Below are positions 7,486 to 14,766 of a stretch of DNA of 36,441 bases, piece after piece. The DNA comes from a virus. Every line of letters starts with the position of its first letter. Position 1 is the first letter of the stretch. Both the position numbers and the translations under genes were made by a program. Location: positions 1 through 36,441 of IMG/VR virus record IMGVR_UViG_3300030389_003924. One strand, written 5' to 3'. The notes beneath the pieces are model-generated. The model saw only the letters and a program-made list of their open reading frames with translations, was not told the origin of the DNA and ran no database searches.

Positions 7486-9573
7486 TTAGACAGGTGTCCT
7501 TGGCGTATTCATCGAGTCCTGGATCGTTTTTTCATCGATCTCGGTCTTGAATTTTTCTTCAAGTTCTCTCGCTTTCAGTTTGATCTCGGCCTCCATCTCG
7601 TCCCGTTTCCGGTCGTCTTCCATGAGCAGGGTCTGACGTTTCAGATCAAGCTCGGCCTGTTTCATAGCGATCTCCGCCTGGATCTGTTCGGTCTGGGCCT
7701 GTCGGAAAACCTCCTCCGGTGTCGGTTTTGGTTCCGGGGGTGGAGGTGGCTGGAAATTTTTCGGGTCATTGAAGAACTGGCTCGAGTCCTGATACCCTGC
7801 GATCTCGGCCGACTTGACCAGGGCGTTATAAAGTTTGGTCATATCGGTCAGAGGGTTGTTCGGTCCCATCTGCTGGATATAACCTTCCTGCTTGGCGATG
7901 ATCGCCGAGAGGTAGGCCATCCGCTCGGCGTCGTTAGACGAGCTAAGCGGGGCCGTGACTTTGACGTCCATGTCCGAGGTCCAGGACCGGGGGTCTATCG
8001 GGACCCACTGGTTTCTGAGACGGACCACACGGGCCTTCTCCTGGTGTTTCCTTAGTAGGTCGAAGATCCCTTTAAATACCCTCTTCAGGCCTCTCTCGCT
8101 GAACGTGCGGGTGATCATCTCGATCCGGGCCATGGATGCCCTGGACATGAGGTCGATGCCCGTGGCGGTCGTTGACTGGATGCTGGAGGCGTCTAGCCCC
8201 TGGCTGGCCTGGGTGATTCCTGTCCGCCTCTCTTCCTCGGTTCTGAGAAAGTCCCATATCGGGAGGACGGAATTTCCAACGAACGGTACTTGCATGGGGG
8301 TCACGGCCCCGGGCTGGCGTTGTCGGATAATACTCCCGACTTCCGAGTTGAGGACGTCGTCCATTTCCGGGATTGCGGATTCTGTCACTAACAAACGAGG
8401 ATGGATTGACATAGCAAGCGAATCCAACGTATTCCGGAGGATGACGGTTCTTATTCTTTGGAGGTCTTGGACTAGGTCTCCAATCCCGAGCCCCTCTATG
8501 GAGTGGGGTTCCGGATCCGGGACGAAGGTCGCAAAAGGGATGTGATCGCAGGGTTCATCGTGGACGACGTTGTATCCATTCCCTGCACAACAAATTCTTA
8601 ATAATTCGCTATGGCCGTCGCCATTTCGGTCGATTCTGGCATAGCCCTCGATATACTGGACCAGGCGTGAGCCGGGTTCGATGTTGTTGTTTCTTCTACC
8701 GGTCGAATTAGGAAAACGGGAAAGGTATTCGTCGTTGGTGGCGAACTTATCGTCGGTCCCGGAATAGCCTTCCATCAGTTCCCGGTCATAGCCCATGGCG
8801 ACCAGTTCATTCACGGTCTTGTAGGAACGGTGTCCGATGAAATCGGATTCCTCGACGGACTTGGCGTCTCGGGAATAGATGAATTCTTCCGGGGGGACGG
8901 CCTCTACTCGGATTTTTGCTTTAGAGGTAACCCGTCGGATCGATACGTCATGGAGGTTTGGCGGAGGCTGAACCGTACCGTCAGGTAGGGGTAGACCCTC
9001 CTCGGGGGCGTCGGGGTCCGCATAAGCACGGACACTAATCGCCTCGACGTCGTCCTCGCCGAGGAGGACTTGTACTTGTTGTTCACTGAGCCCGGTAAAG
9101 GCCTCGACCTTGATGTCCGGCGTGTCGTCATAGAAGAATTTGACGACCCCCATCCTCTTGATCAGGGCGTCCTTGAAGACGTCACTTAGGACCCGGTAAC
9201 CGTCGCATTCTTCCTTGAAGATAAAATTGACGATGTCGGTGGCCTGTTCGGCGAGTTCGATATCCTGGGGATCCGTGGGCTGGAATTCCAACAACTTCTC
9301 GGATCCAAGGAAAGTCCGCATGAGGGCGGGCATGACCTGGCCTACCGCCGTCTGAATAGTTCGGTCTCGTACTTGGGAACGGCCGTCGGCTTCGTCCCCA
9401 TAAAACCGGCCATGATAGCGATCTGCAAGATCGGATCTTACCGCCGATATTTCGTTGTCCTGGTAGTCTACCGCCTCAGTAATTAGAGACCCGACGTAAC
9501 TCTCAAATTCAACGTCGTCCATCCCCTCAAACGGGAGATCCTCTTCGAGATCCAGGGTCGTGTCTGTTTGCAT
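7486..9573 (-). CDS. Portal protein
   Basis: 695 aa, typical for a P22-type podovirus portal. The N-terminus (FESYVGSLITEAVDYQDNEISAVRSDLADRYHGRFYGDE...GRSQVRDRTIQTAVGQVMPALMRTFLGSEKLLEF) is the classic portal stem and wing start. The middle contains DALIKRMGVVKFFYD and IGDLVQDLQRIRTVILRNTLDSLAM. The C-terminus is a long charged coiled coil (EEVFRQAQTEQIQAEIAMKQAELDLKRQTL...). It forms the dodecameric ring through which DNA is packaged and ejected. Its partner TerL is separated from it by the plus-strand island at 9.7-11.1 kb. Confidence 0.9.
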   Translation of the reverse strand: MQTDTTLDLEEDLPFEGMDDVEFESYVGSLITEAVDYQDNEISAVRSDLADRYHGRFYGDEADGRSQVRDRTIQTAVGQVMPALMRTFLGSEKLLEFQPTDPQDIELAEQATDIVNFIFKEECDGYRVLSDVFKDALIKRMGVVKFFYDDTPDIKVEAFTGLSEQQVQVLLGEDDVEAISVRAYADPDAPEEGLPLPDGTVQPPPNLHDVSIRRVTSKAKIRVEAVPPEEFIYSRDAKSVEESDFIGHRSYKTVNELVAMGYDRELMEGYSGTDDKFATNDEYLSRFPNSTGRRNNNIEPGSRLVQYIEGYARIDRNGDGHSELLRICCAGNGYNVVHDEPCDHIPFATFVPDPEPHSIEGLGIGDLVQDLQRIRTVILRNTLDSLAMSIHPRLLVTESAIPEMDDVLNSEVGSIIRQRQPGAVTPMQVPFVGNSVLPIWDFLRTEEERRTGITQASQGLDASSIQSTTATGIDLMSRASMARIEMITRTFSERGLKRVFKGIFDLLRKHQEKARVVRLRNQWVPIDPRSWTSDMDVKVTAPLSSSNDAERMAYLSAIIAKQEGYIQQMGPNNPLTDMTKLYNALVKSAEIAGYQDSSQFFNDPKNFQPPPPPEPKPTPEEVFRQAQTEQIQAEIAMKQAELDLKRQTLLMEDDRKRDEMEAEIKLKARELEEKFKTEIDEKTIQDSMNTPRTPV

Positions 9574-9647
9574 ACCCTAAAATTTCGATGAAAATCAAAA
9601 AAAATTCACAAAAAAATGGACAATTAGCAATTTTTTGACATCAAGTG

Positions 9648-9676
9648 TTGACAATTTAGAACAAATGTTCTAATTT
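9648..9676 (+). promoter_or_regulatory. Strong plus-strand promoter with palindromic operator in the spacer
   Basis: TTGACA (9648-9653), 17 nt, TAATTT (9671-9676). The spacer and the first bases of the -10 contain a perfect dyad TAGAACA-AA-TGTTCTA (9657-9672). The core GAAC-N4-GTTC has the layout of the Gram-positive SOS box, but it could equally be the site of a phage regulator. The promoter drives the divergent small-gene island starting at 9720. A second TTGACA lies at 9635-9640. Confidence 0.65.
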
Positions 9677-9697
9677 ATTAACACTTCAGTAACACAC

Positions 9698-9712
9698 AAC
9701 CTTAATCGGAAA
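9698..9712 (+). promoter_or_regulatory. Leader motif AACCTTAATCGGAAA, copy 1
   Basis: One mismatch to the AACCTCAATCGGAAA consensus. It ends 7 nt before the ATG at 9720; an additional AAGG follows it. Confidence 0.6.
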
Positions 9713-9719
9713 GGTAACA

Positions 9720-9989
9720 ATGTTTAAACATCAATGCTTAAAATGCGAAGGGACTGGCCGGGTCGAGTGGGGTATGCACGTTCTCGCTGGCGTCTGTTTT
9801 AACTGTAAGGGTGAAGGCCATGTATTACTCAGAAATAAACGAGTTGAGAAGAAACCCAAGACTCGTTTCAAGTTGTTTATGACCCAGGAAGGTCAGCCCG
9901 TGCATTGCTCTTGGGCCGATACCAAAAAGTCAGCAGAGAAATGGCTATCTATGCCAGGAGAACGCTGGTTCGAGGAAGTCCCACGGTAA
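9720..9989 (+). CDS. Small zinc-ribbon protein, DnaJ-like CxxCxGxG motifs
   Basis: 89 aa. Two CxxCxGxG motifs, CLKCEGTG (Cys6, Cys9) and CFNCKGEG (Cys26, Cys29), form one zinc-binding unit of the DnaJ central-domain type. The C-terminal half (MTQEGQPVHCSWADTKKSAEKWLSMPGERWFEEVP) is separate and unrecognised. There is no J-domain, so it is not a DnaJ co-chaperone by itself. First gene of the plus-strand island, behind a strong promoter and the shared leader motif. It may act on RNA, protein folding or a host target; function unknown. Confidence 0.75.
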   Translation: MFKHQCLKCEGTGRVEWGMHVLAGVCFNCKGEGHVLLRNKRVEKKPKTRFKLFMTQEGQPVHCSWADTKKSAEKWLSMPGERWFEEVPR

Positions 9990-10057
9990 GCCGAAACACC
10001 CCTCCGGGGCGTCGTCCAGGACTAATCGCCTGGGCCTGATGATGGCAGATTCCATTC

Positions 10058-10072
10058 AACCTCAATCGGAAA
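10058..10072 (+). promoter_or_regulatory. Leader motif AACCTCAATCGGAAA, copy 2
   Basis: Exact consensus, ending 5 nt before the ATG at 10078. It decides this start over the in-frame ATG at 10039, which lies upstream of the motif. Confidence 0.65.
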
Positions 10073-10077
10073 TTGAT

Positions 10078-10242
10078 ATGAAAACAGAAACAGACAATAA
10101 CTGGGAATACTGGTTAATCCAACTGGGAGAACGCTATTTCCAGTGGGCCCTCTCTGAGGGGTACACCCATGAAGACGCCTGGAGGTATGCGTCTAAGAAA
10201 GTCAAACAGACCCGTGACAAGTATGAAAAGGAGGTCGCATGA
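10078..10242 (+). CDS. Small protein of unknown function
   Basis: 54 aa from ATG 10078, chosen because the shared leader motif lies just upstream; an in-frame ATG at 10039 would place the motif inside the gene. The protein is MKTETDNNWEYWLIQLGERY... with aromatic and acidic residues in the first half and basic ones in the second (KKVKQTRDKYEKEVA). It looks like a single helical domain with no recognised family. It overlaps the next gene by 4 nt. Confidence 0.65.
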   Translation: MKTETDNNWEYWLIQLGERYFQWALSEGYTHEDAWRYASKKVKQTRDKYEKEVA

Positions 10243-10481
10243 AAGACCCTCGAGAATACATCGTCCTCGCCGGTTCGCCGGTGACGGTCCACTACACGGA
10301 CGAACGTCCCCCCAACGAGACGACCCTCGACTTCCATTACAGATTTGAACGGAAACAGATCCAGCCCGTTCACCTGATAGGTGATGACATCGACTTCGCC
10401 ATAACCGTGCCATCTAAAACCGTGGATTACTATATATTCAGGAAGGAAGACATCCTTCTCATAGAGACGGAGGAAGTATGA
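10239..10481 (+). CDS. Small protein of unknown function
   Basis: 80 aa. The start is supported by AGGAGGT upstream and by a 4-nt ATGA overlap with the preceding gene. The composition suggests a mostly beta fold (EYIVLAGSPVTVHYTDERP..., VDYYIFRKEDILLIETEEV). No family recognised. It is coupled to the HTH regulator that follows (4-nt overlap). Confidence 0.65.
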   Translation: MKDPREYIVLAGSPVTVHYTDERPPNETTLDFHYRFERKQIQPVHLIGDDIDFAITVPSKTVDYYIFRKEDILLIETEEV

Positions 10482-10918
10482 CCCCGGAAGAACTGAAACT
10501 CACCCGGAAGGCCCTGGGCTATTCTCAGAGACGGTTTGCGGAGAGACTCGGGATCTGTTACCAGACGGTCGTGAACTGGGAAAAGGCCAAGACCAAGATC
10601 CCTAAGTTCGCCCCGATGGCCCTTTTGGCTATGGCCTTCGAGGACCGTTTCATCCTCCGCAATGCAATCCACCGGTTCCAGACCGAGGCCCACAACCTCC
10701 TGGTCCGGGCCCATGCGGAGTTCATCGACGGCGAGTATGAGATCGCTGGCCGTCTCATCGGCCAGGCCCTGATCGCCCACGCCCGGAACCCTCTGGACGA
10801 CGTCCAGGCGTCCCTCCGGGAACGTGTCGAGTTGGAAATGGATTTTGCTAAAAAGAACACTGGCTGGCTCGAAGGCCGAGCAGTCAGGACCTCAGATCAA
10901 CCTCAATCGGAAAATTAA
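10478..10918 (+). CDS. HTH (XRE-type) transcriptional regulator-like protein
   Basis: 146 aa. Residues ~1-50 (MTPEELKLTRKALGYSQRRFAERLGICYQTVVNWEKAKTKIP) form a clear XRE/Cro-CI helix-turn-helix, with recognition helix around YQTVVNWE. The C-terminal ~90 residues are helical and charged and lack the Ser-Lys protease domain of RecA-responsive repressors. A GGAGG site precedes the start. As the only regulator in this island, it is a candidate for control of the palindromic promoter at 9648-9676, though that is inference. Confidence 0.75.
   Translation: MTPEELKLTRKALGYSQRRFAERLGICYQTVVNWEKAKTKIPKFAPMALLAMAFEDRFILRNAIHRFQTEAHNLLVRAHAEFIDGEYEIAGRLIGQALIAHARNPLDDVQASLRERVELEMDFAKKNTGWLEGRAVRTSDQPQSEN
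10899..10913 (+). promoter_or_regulatory. Leader motif AACCTCAATCGGAAA, copy 3
   Basis: Exact consensus, ending 6 nt before the ATG at 10920 and lying within the 3' end of the HTH gene. Confidence 0.65.
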
Positions 10919-10919
10919 G

Positions 10920-11120
10920 ATGAAAATTTGGCAAGTGCAGTCTGACTGCAAAGCAGGATATGACGCTGGCAGAGGTGGTTTTTATGCTAGATCAAAAAAA
11001 GAAATCATGAAGGCAATCAAAGAAAATGAATGGGATATGGAAGGTTGCTATATCTCAGTCATTGATGTCGAACCCAACAAAGACGGAATTATCACGGCAC
11101 TGAATAATTCTCAGTGGTAA
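10920..11120 (+). CDS. Small protein of unknown function
   Basis: 66 aa from ATG 10920 (MKIWQVQSDCKAGYDAGRGGFYARSKKEIMKAIKENEW...). The start is fixed by the shared leader motif a few nt upstream. It reads as a small alpha/beta protein with a helical segment in the middle and beta strands after it. Base composition is more AT-rich than in the HTH gene. Last gene of the island; it ends 2 nt before the TerL stop codon on the other strand, so the two transcripts collide. Confidence 0.65.
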   Translation: MKIWQVQSDCKAGYDAGRGGFYARSKKEIMKAIKENEWDMEGCYISVIDVEPNKDGIITALNNSQW

Positions 11121-11122
11121 AT

Positions 11123-12535
11123 CTAAACAACTACCCCGCTTAAACCTCGAATCAACGGGCCCCGGTATCGGGCCCGTCCCCGTCCCCCTGCCAGAACGGC
11201 ATCACTCGCAAAAGTCAGACACAAAGCGTCGGCTATATCCGGCGAGGATATACCTCTCCTTTTCATCTCCTCCTTTGATTCAATCTTCCTTTTATTCGAC
11301 GAAGTATAAACATATCTCGGGCTGGTCAACTCGGTGACCAGTCTCTCATCAGACGGCAACCTCACGTCCCGGGCCCCAAGCCAGTCCCTCAACCGGAACC
11401 ACAACTCCGCCCTCAGATTCACAAAATCCGTCCCCATGGACGGAGACTCGCCCACATTGATCCCTCGGATCGGCACGTCCAGGTCCAACTCTAAAAGTCT
11501 ATCCAACGTCCCGGATCCGATCCCGATGGAATCGATCAGGACCTCGTCAATATCCTCGGATTCGTATTCCTCGAGGTACTCCTGGACCCGCCCAACCAGG
11601 CTCATGGTGTCGAGCCCCTGGAAGGTCCGGATATCATCCAGGACCACATTCCCTTTCCGGGCGACAATGGCCGAATAATCGCCTCCATACCTCGCCACAT
11701 CGACCCCGATGACGACGGGGGAGTCCCATCCCTCGACGTCCCTGGTGACGGCCGACTCGACCAATTCGAGGGGGATCACGCCGTCCTCATCCGCAAGAGG
11801 CCACTCTCCGAGGACCCTGACCCGAAACTGATTGGAATTTTCGGAATATCTCGACTTCATATCGTCGATGAAGTCCTCCGAGGTCCGGTCGGAGTCATAA
11901 CAGGAAATCTTAAGGGTCTTCCAGCGATTCGATAAACGGTTGTGGGTGTCATAGAAAAAGCCAGTGGATCGGACCGGGTTTCCGGCCAGGATCGTGATCG
12001 CCGTACCATGGGTCCCGCCGGACATGGACCCGGCCGAGGCCTCGAATATTTTTTCAGAAATACCGCTGGCCTCGTCATAGACGTTAAGCATATTATCGGA
12101 GTGCAATCCTGCGATACTTTCCACCGAGTCGTCTTTTGATACCCTGAACGTGATAAAACTCTCCTCCGGGGCCTCCTTGAGCCTGATCATCTCCGAGGTG
12201 ATGTCCACTAGGTCGTCCAGGGGTTCAGGGAGGGCCTTGAACCACTTCTTACACTCAGAGGCCAGGGCATCATTCAATTGGGGCTTTGTAGGGGCCGTTG
12301 CGAGGGTTTTTTGAGGAAACTTGAGTAGTGTGTGCCAGACCATGATGATCGCCAGGAGGCACGATTTTCCGACCCCGTGCCCAGACCGGAGGCTGATCCT
12401 GCGTTCGCCATCCCGGATCCACTCCAAAACTTGCTTTTGGTGATTTTGTAGTTTTATTTTCAGCATCTCTTCCGCAAACAGGACCGGGTCAGGCCTATAT
12501 CGGCGGACGAAGTCCCGCCAGACGTCGTTATTCAT
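11123..12535 (-). CDS. terL: Terminase large subunit
   Basis: 470 aa, normal length. ATPase part: Walker A SGHGVGKS (51-58), Walker B NMLNVYDEA (Asp154, Glu155) and a coupling segment with TILAGNP. Nuclease part: GVDVARYGGD (Asp279, Asp286), VLIDSIGIG (Asp335) and SPDIADAL (Asp433/Asp436). It pumps DNA into the prohead and cuts concatemers, docking on the portal. It follows the sigma-4-like gene on the minus strand and is separated from the portal gene by the opposing small-gene island. Confidence 0.95.
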   Translation of the reverse strand: MNNDVWRDFVRRYRPDPVLFAEEMLKIKLQNHQKQVLEWIRDGERRISLRSGHGVGKSCLLAIIMVWHTLLKFPQKTLATAPTKPQLNDALASECKKWFKALPEPLDDLVDITSEMIRLKEAPEESFITFRVSKDDSVESIAGLHSDNMLNVYDEASGISEKIFEASAGSMSGGTHGTAITILAGNPVRSTGFFYDTHNRLSNRWKTLKISCYDSDRTSEDFIDDMKSRYSENSNQFRVRVLGEWPLADEDGVIPLELVESAVTRDVEGWDSPVVIGVDVARYGGDYSAIVARKGNVVLDDIRTFQGLDTMSLVGRVQEYLEEYESEDIDEVLIDSIGIGSGTLDRLLELDLDVPIRGINVGESPSMGTDFVNLRAELWFRLRDWLGARDVRLPSDERLVTELTSPRYVYTSSNKRKIESKEEMKRRGISSPDIADALCLTFASDAVLAGGRGRARYRGPLIRGLSGVVV

Positions 12536-12601
12536 GGATTTTCTTTCTTTTTGGGGTTTTCTTGGAAAGGTCCCGGGGAATTGATGGAAGATTTTTTTCC
12601 T

Positions 12602-12841
12602 TCAAAGAGCCTCGATGATCTTACGGACCTGGTTCCGGTTGTAGTAAACGTCTGACATCGGGATCCCGAGCTTCTCCAGGGCCTGAGATTCAATAATCTT
12701 GACCCGATTATGAGAAACCCCGACCTCCAGGCCGACCGTCTCCAGGGTCTCTTTGGCGGTCGTCTGACTCTTTTTCGGCCGGTCTATCGCAAATCGAAGG
12801 CGGAGGATCTGTTTTTCACGGTCGGAAAGATTATTTTCCAA
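12602..12841 (-). CDS. Sigma-70 region 4-like DNA-binding protein
   Basis: 79 aa. The start appears to be TTG at 12841 with AAGGGG upstream, overlapping the end of the previous gene. Residues ~4-62 (LSDREKQILRLRFAIDRP...TLETVGLEVGVSHNRVKIIESQALEKLGI) match region 4 of sigma-70 factors, including the REKQILRLRF start and the helix-turn-helix with the R-V-K-I-I-E-S-Q-A-L-E-K-L ending. No region 2 is present, so it cannot be a complete sigma factor. It could be a late activator that touches RNA polymerase or the -35 region. Position just before TerL suggests late-gene control. Confidence 0.7.
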   Translation of the reverse strand: MENNLSDREKQILRLRFAIDRPKKSQTTAKETLETVGLEVGVSHNRVKIIESQALEKLGIPMSDVYYNRNQVRKIIEAL

Positions 12842-13196
12842 AGATCCCCTTTTTCTTCAAAGATCCCAAAGATTCCCCCTTTTCCAGGTTGGGGCCTTTG
12901 GTGTTCTTTGGTTTATTTTTCCACCAGGGAAAGGGTTTCTTCTTCATTCCGGCGATCCGCATGATCTCCTTTTCCGGTAACCGGCCCGGTTCCTCCGGAA
13001 AACCCTCAAAAGTAGTGTAAATATTCACTTCCTTCCCTCGGACGACCAGGACCCCGTAGTGTTCAGGCATACTGTCCCTGAACCACTCAGCCCAGGCCTC
13101 TGCTATCTCTTCAGAAGGGGCCTTGATGAGCCCGGAACCGGTCTTCCTGATCTCTTTCCCGAGGCCGTCTAAAAGTTTACTCGGAGGCTTTTTCAA
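12831..13196 (-). CDS. Hypothetical protein with basic tail
   Basis: 121 aa. Residues 1-80 form an alpha/beta domain (EIAEAWAEWFRDSMPEHYGVLVVRGKEVNIYTTFEGFP). The C-terminus is a Lys/Pro/Trp-rich tail (MKKKPFPWWKNKPKNTKGP...), suggesting nucleic acid binding. It overlaps both neighbours. No recognised family. Function unknown. Confidence 0.6.
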   Translation of the reverse strand: MKKPPSKLLDGLGKEIRKTGSGLIKAPSEEIAEAWAEWFRDSMPEHYGVLVVRGKEVNIYTTFEGFPEEPGRLPEKEIMRIAGMKKKPFPWWKNKPKNTKGPNLEKGESLGSLKKKGIFGK

Positions 13197-13854
13197 GAGC
13201 CCAGGCCCAGTTGTAGGATTCCGTCAAAAGAGCCTGTTTCGGGAGGCCCAGGTTCGTCGTCTTCAGCTTAAAATCGGTCAGATACACCTCCGGAAACATA
13301 TCCCTCGACTTCAACCTCGTCCTCGTCCTCTTCAGCCCCTGCCAGTATGCTATCGAGGCATCCATCGCCCTCGGAAGACACTCCCCCTCCGGGATCCGGA
13401 AATAAGGGTTCTGATCGTTATCAAAAAACATCCACCCAAACGCCATCCCCTCGATGTCCCCCTCGTTATAACCGACACTGACCAGGGCGTAGAGGGCGTC
13501 CTTCTTAAAAGAACTCTCCGGGACCAATAACCAGGACCCCAACCTCACCGCCTTGACGTCCAGGGGTATCTTCAACGTCCGGATCTCACCGTCCATAATC
13601 ACAACCTTGAAGTCCGACCCTCCATCCCCCTTCGGCATCACCGACAAGTTGACCGGCCCAACTTCGATCCCCTGGTCCTGGAGAACTTTCTGGAAAACCA
13701 TCTCCCCGAGGATCCCCGTCGTCCAATCCTCAATCTGATTCTCCTCTGTCCTGACACTCAAGGATCCAAATTCACTCCGCCTCTTTCCGGACCTCACAAT
13801 CCGCTCAGCCGATTCACGGGCCACCATCCGGATATCCTCAGAAATCTTAACCAT
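13177..13854 (-). CDS. PD-(D/E)XK-like nuclease-fold protein
   Basis: 225 aa. A possible PD-(D/E)XK core is visible: Glu51 in GILGEMVF, Asp81 in GGSDFKV, and Asp99-x-Lys101 in PLDVKAV, followed by a strand and helix (WLLVPES...DALYALVSV). The order E...D...DxK fits a restriction-endonuclease-like fold. It is one of two such genes between TerS and TerL. It may act in recombination, packaging or host DNA degradation. The fold assignment is motif-based. Confidence 0.55.
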   Translation of the reverse strand: MVKISEDIRMVARESAERIVRSGKRRSEFGSLSVRTEENQIEDWTTGILGEMVFQKVLQDQGIEVGPVNLSVMPKGDGGSDFKVVIMDGEIRTLKIPLDVKAVRLGSWLLVPESSFKKDALYALVSVGYNEGDIEGMAFGWMFFDNDQNPYFRIPEGECLPRAMDASIAYWQGLKRTRTRLKSRDMFPEVYLTDFKLKTTNLGLPKQALLTESYNWAWALEKASE

Positions 13855-14152
13855 GATGGACCTCCACCAAAGGGACTCCCCCCAGCTTCTCCGGGGCCTT
13901 CACCTCCACCTCCGGCGGGTCATGGATCAACCTCAAACACCGGTTCAATATCACCTCCCTATCGATATCCCCCCAGTTCCGCCTCTTCTCCAGGCCCTCC
14001 AGATATCTCTTGTACATATGACGGACCTCCAGCCGGGTCGGGATGTACACCCGCTCGGTTTTCTCCCACGCCCCGACGATCCTCTCCCGGATCATCTCTG
14101 TCTCCAAGAACCTCATCTCATCATGAGTCGTCCATATCTGACTTTTTCTCAT
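13847..14152 (-). CDS. Hypothetical charged protein
   Basis: 101 aa, rich in Arg and Glu (EMRFLETEMIRERIVGAWEKTERVYIPTRLEVRHMYKRYLEGLEKRRNWGDIDREVILNRCLRLIHDPP...). Mostly helical. It overlaps the genes before and after it (14121-14152 and 13847-13854), so it is part of one translationally coupled unit between the two nuclease-like genes. No family recognised. Confidence 0.6.
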   Translation of the reverse strand: MRKSQIWTTHDEMRFLETEMIRERIVGAWEKTERVYIPTRLEVRHMYKRYLEGLEKRRNWGDIDREVILNRCLRLIHDPPEVEVKAPEKLGGVPLVEVHHG

Positions 14153-14561
14153 CCAAAATCCATTTCGGGTTGATAAAATTTTTTGCCATCCACACGTTCT
14201 TCTCCTGGAAATTGCCAGGCTTTTCCGTCCGGATCACCATCGACGCCTTCATCGTCTTCAATGGGATTACCAAAACCTCATCAATATCCGGGATGTACAC
14301 CGTCATGTAATCGACCCGCCGGTAAGGCCTTTCCACAATCCCATTCCGCCTCCCAATGATCCGACGGTTCCGGATGTCCACATAACCCCGGGACGCCCTC
14401 CGATATTTGCACTGTATAAAAAAATTTTTCTTCCCACGGTGTATGGCGATGTCGTACTCCGACGACCTCGAGACCGGGACCGTCACCTCCCAGCCATGGG
14501 ATAAAAAAAGTTCGATGGCTCGGAACTCTCCGATGAGCCCGAGGGCCTCAGTATTGGGCAT
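14121..14561 (-). CDS. PD-(D/E)XK endonuclease-like protein
   Basis: 146 aa. The N-terminal half is a compact PD-(D/E)XK core: Glu12 (LIGEFRAIELFLSHGWEV), Asp37 (SEYDIAI) and Gln50-x-Lys52 (FFIQCKYR). This resembles the small single-domain PD-(D/E)XK endonuclease families related to archaeal Holliday junction resolvases. The second half continues with strands (VDIRNRRIIGR...VDYMTVYIPDIDEVLVIPL) and a basic tail. Together with RusA elsewhere, this phage has more than one candidate branched-DNA nuclease. Confidence 0.7.
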   Translation of the reverse strand: MPNTEALGLIGEFRAIELFLSHGWEVTVPVSRSSEYDIAIHRGKKNFFIQCKYRRASRGYVDIRNRRIIGRRNGIVERPYRRVDYMTVYIPDIDEVLVIPLKTMKASMVIRTEKPGNFQEKNVWMAKNFINPKWILDEKKSDMDDS

Positions 14562-14766
14562 CGTGTGTGTTGGGGCTAGCCACTACCGCCCCTCGATATG
14601 TGGACCCCGGGGGGGGGTATATGCAGGTTCTTGTATATGCAGGAATCTATATGTTCGACAATGTAAGTTATAGTTACATATGGCACTCCCGATCCCGTCA
14701 GACTGGCCCATGTGGCGGTTATAGACTCCGCCACATATAACCCTGGATCCTAGTGATATACTCAAA
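14562..14766. promoter_or_regulatory. Intergenic region with direct repeat and hairpin after TerS
   Basis: 205 nt without a supported gene. It holds a direct repeat GTATATGCAGG (two copies separated by TTCTT, around 14616-14643), a run of eight or nine G, and a perfect 9-bp hairpin ATGTGGCGG...CCGCCACAT (14710-14718 / 14728-14736, 9-nt loop). On the minus strand, TTGTCG-N18-TATACA is a weak promoter candidate for the nuclease genes. A packaging site (cos or pac) could also lie here beside the small terminase gene, but nothing proves it. Confidence 0.4.

Noticed and set aside
7444-8055. A 203-codon plus-strand frame, with a TTGACA-N17-TTTAAT upstream
   Set aside because: It is antisense to the portal C-terminus and its Phe/Leu-rich sequence mirrors the Lys/Glu-rich coiled coil; a shadow frame.
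9657-9672. Naming the palindrome at the plus-strand promoter a LexA box
   Set aside because: GAAC-N4-GTTC fits the Gram-positive box, not the GTTC-N7-GTTC of alphaproteobacteria; the host is unknown, so it is kept as an unnamed operator.
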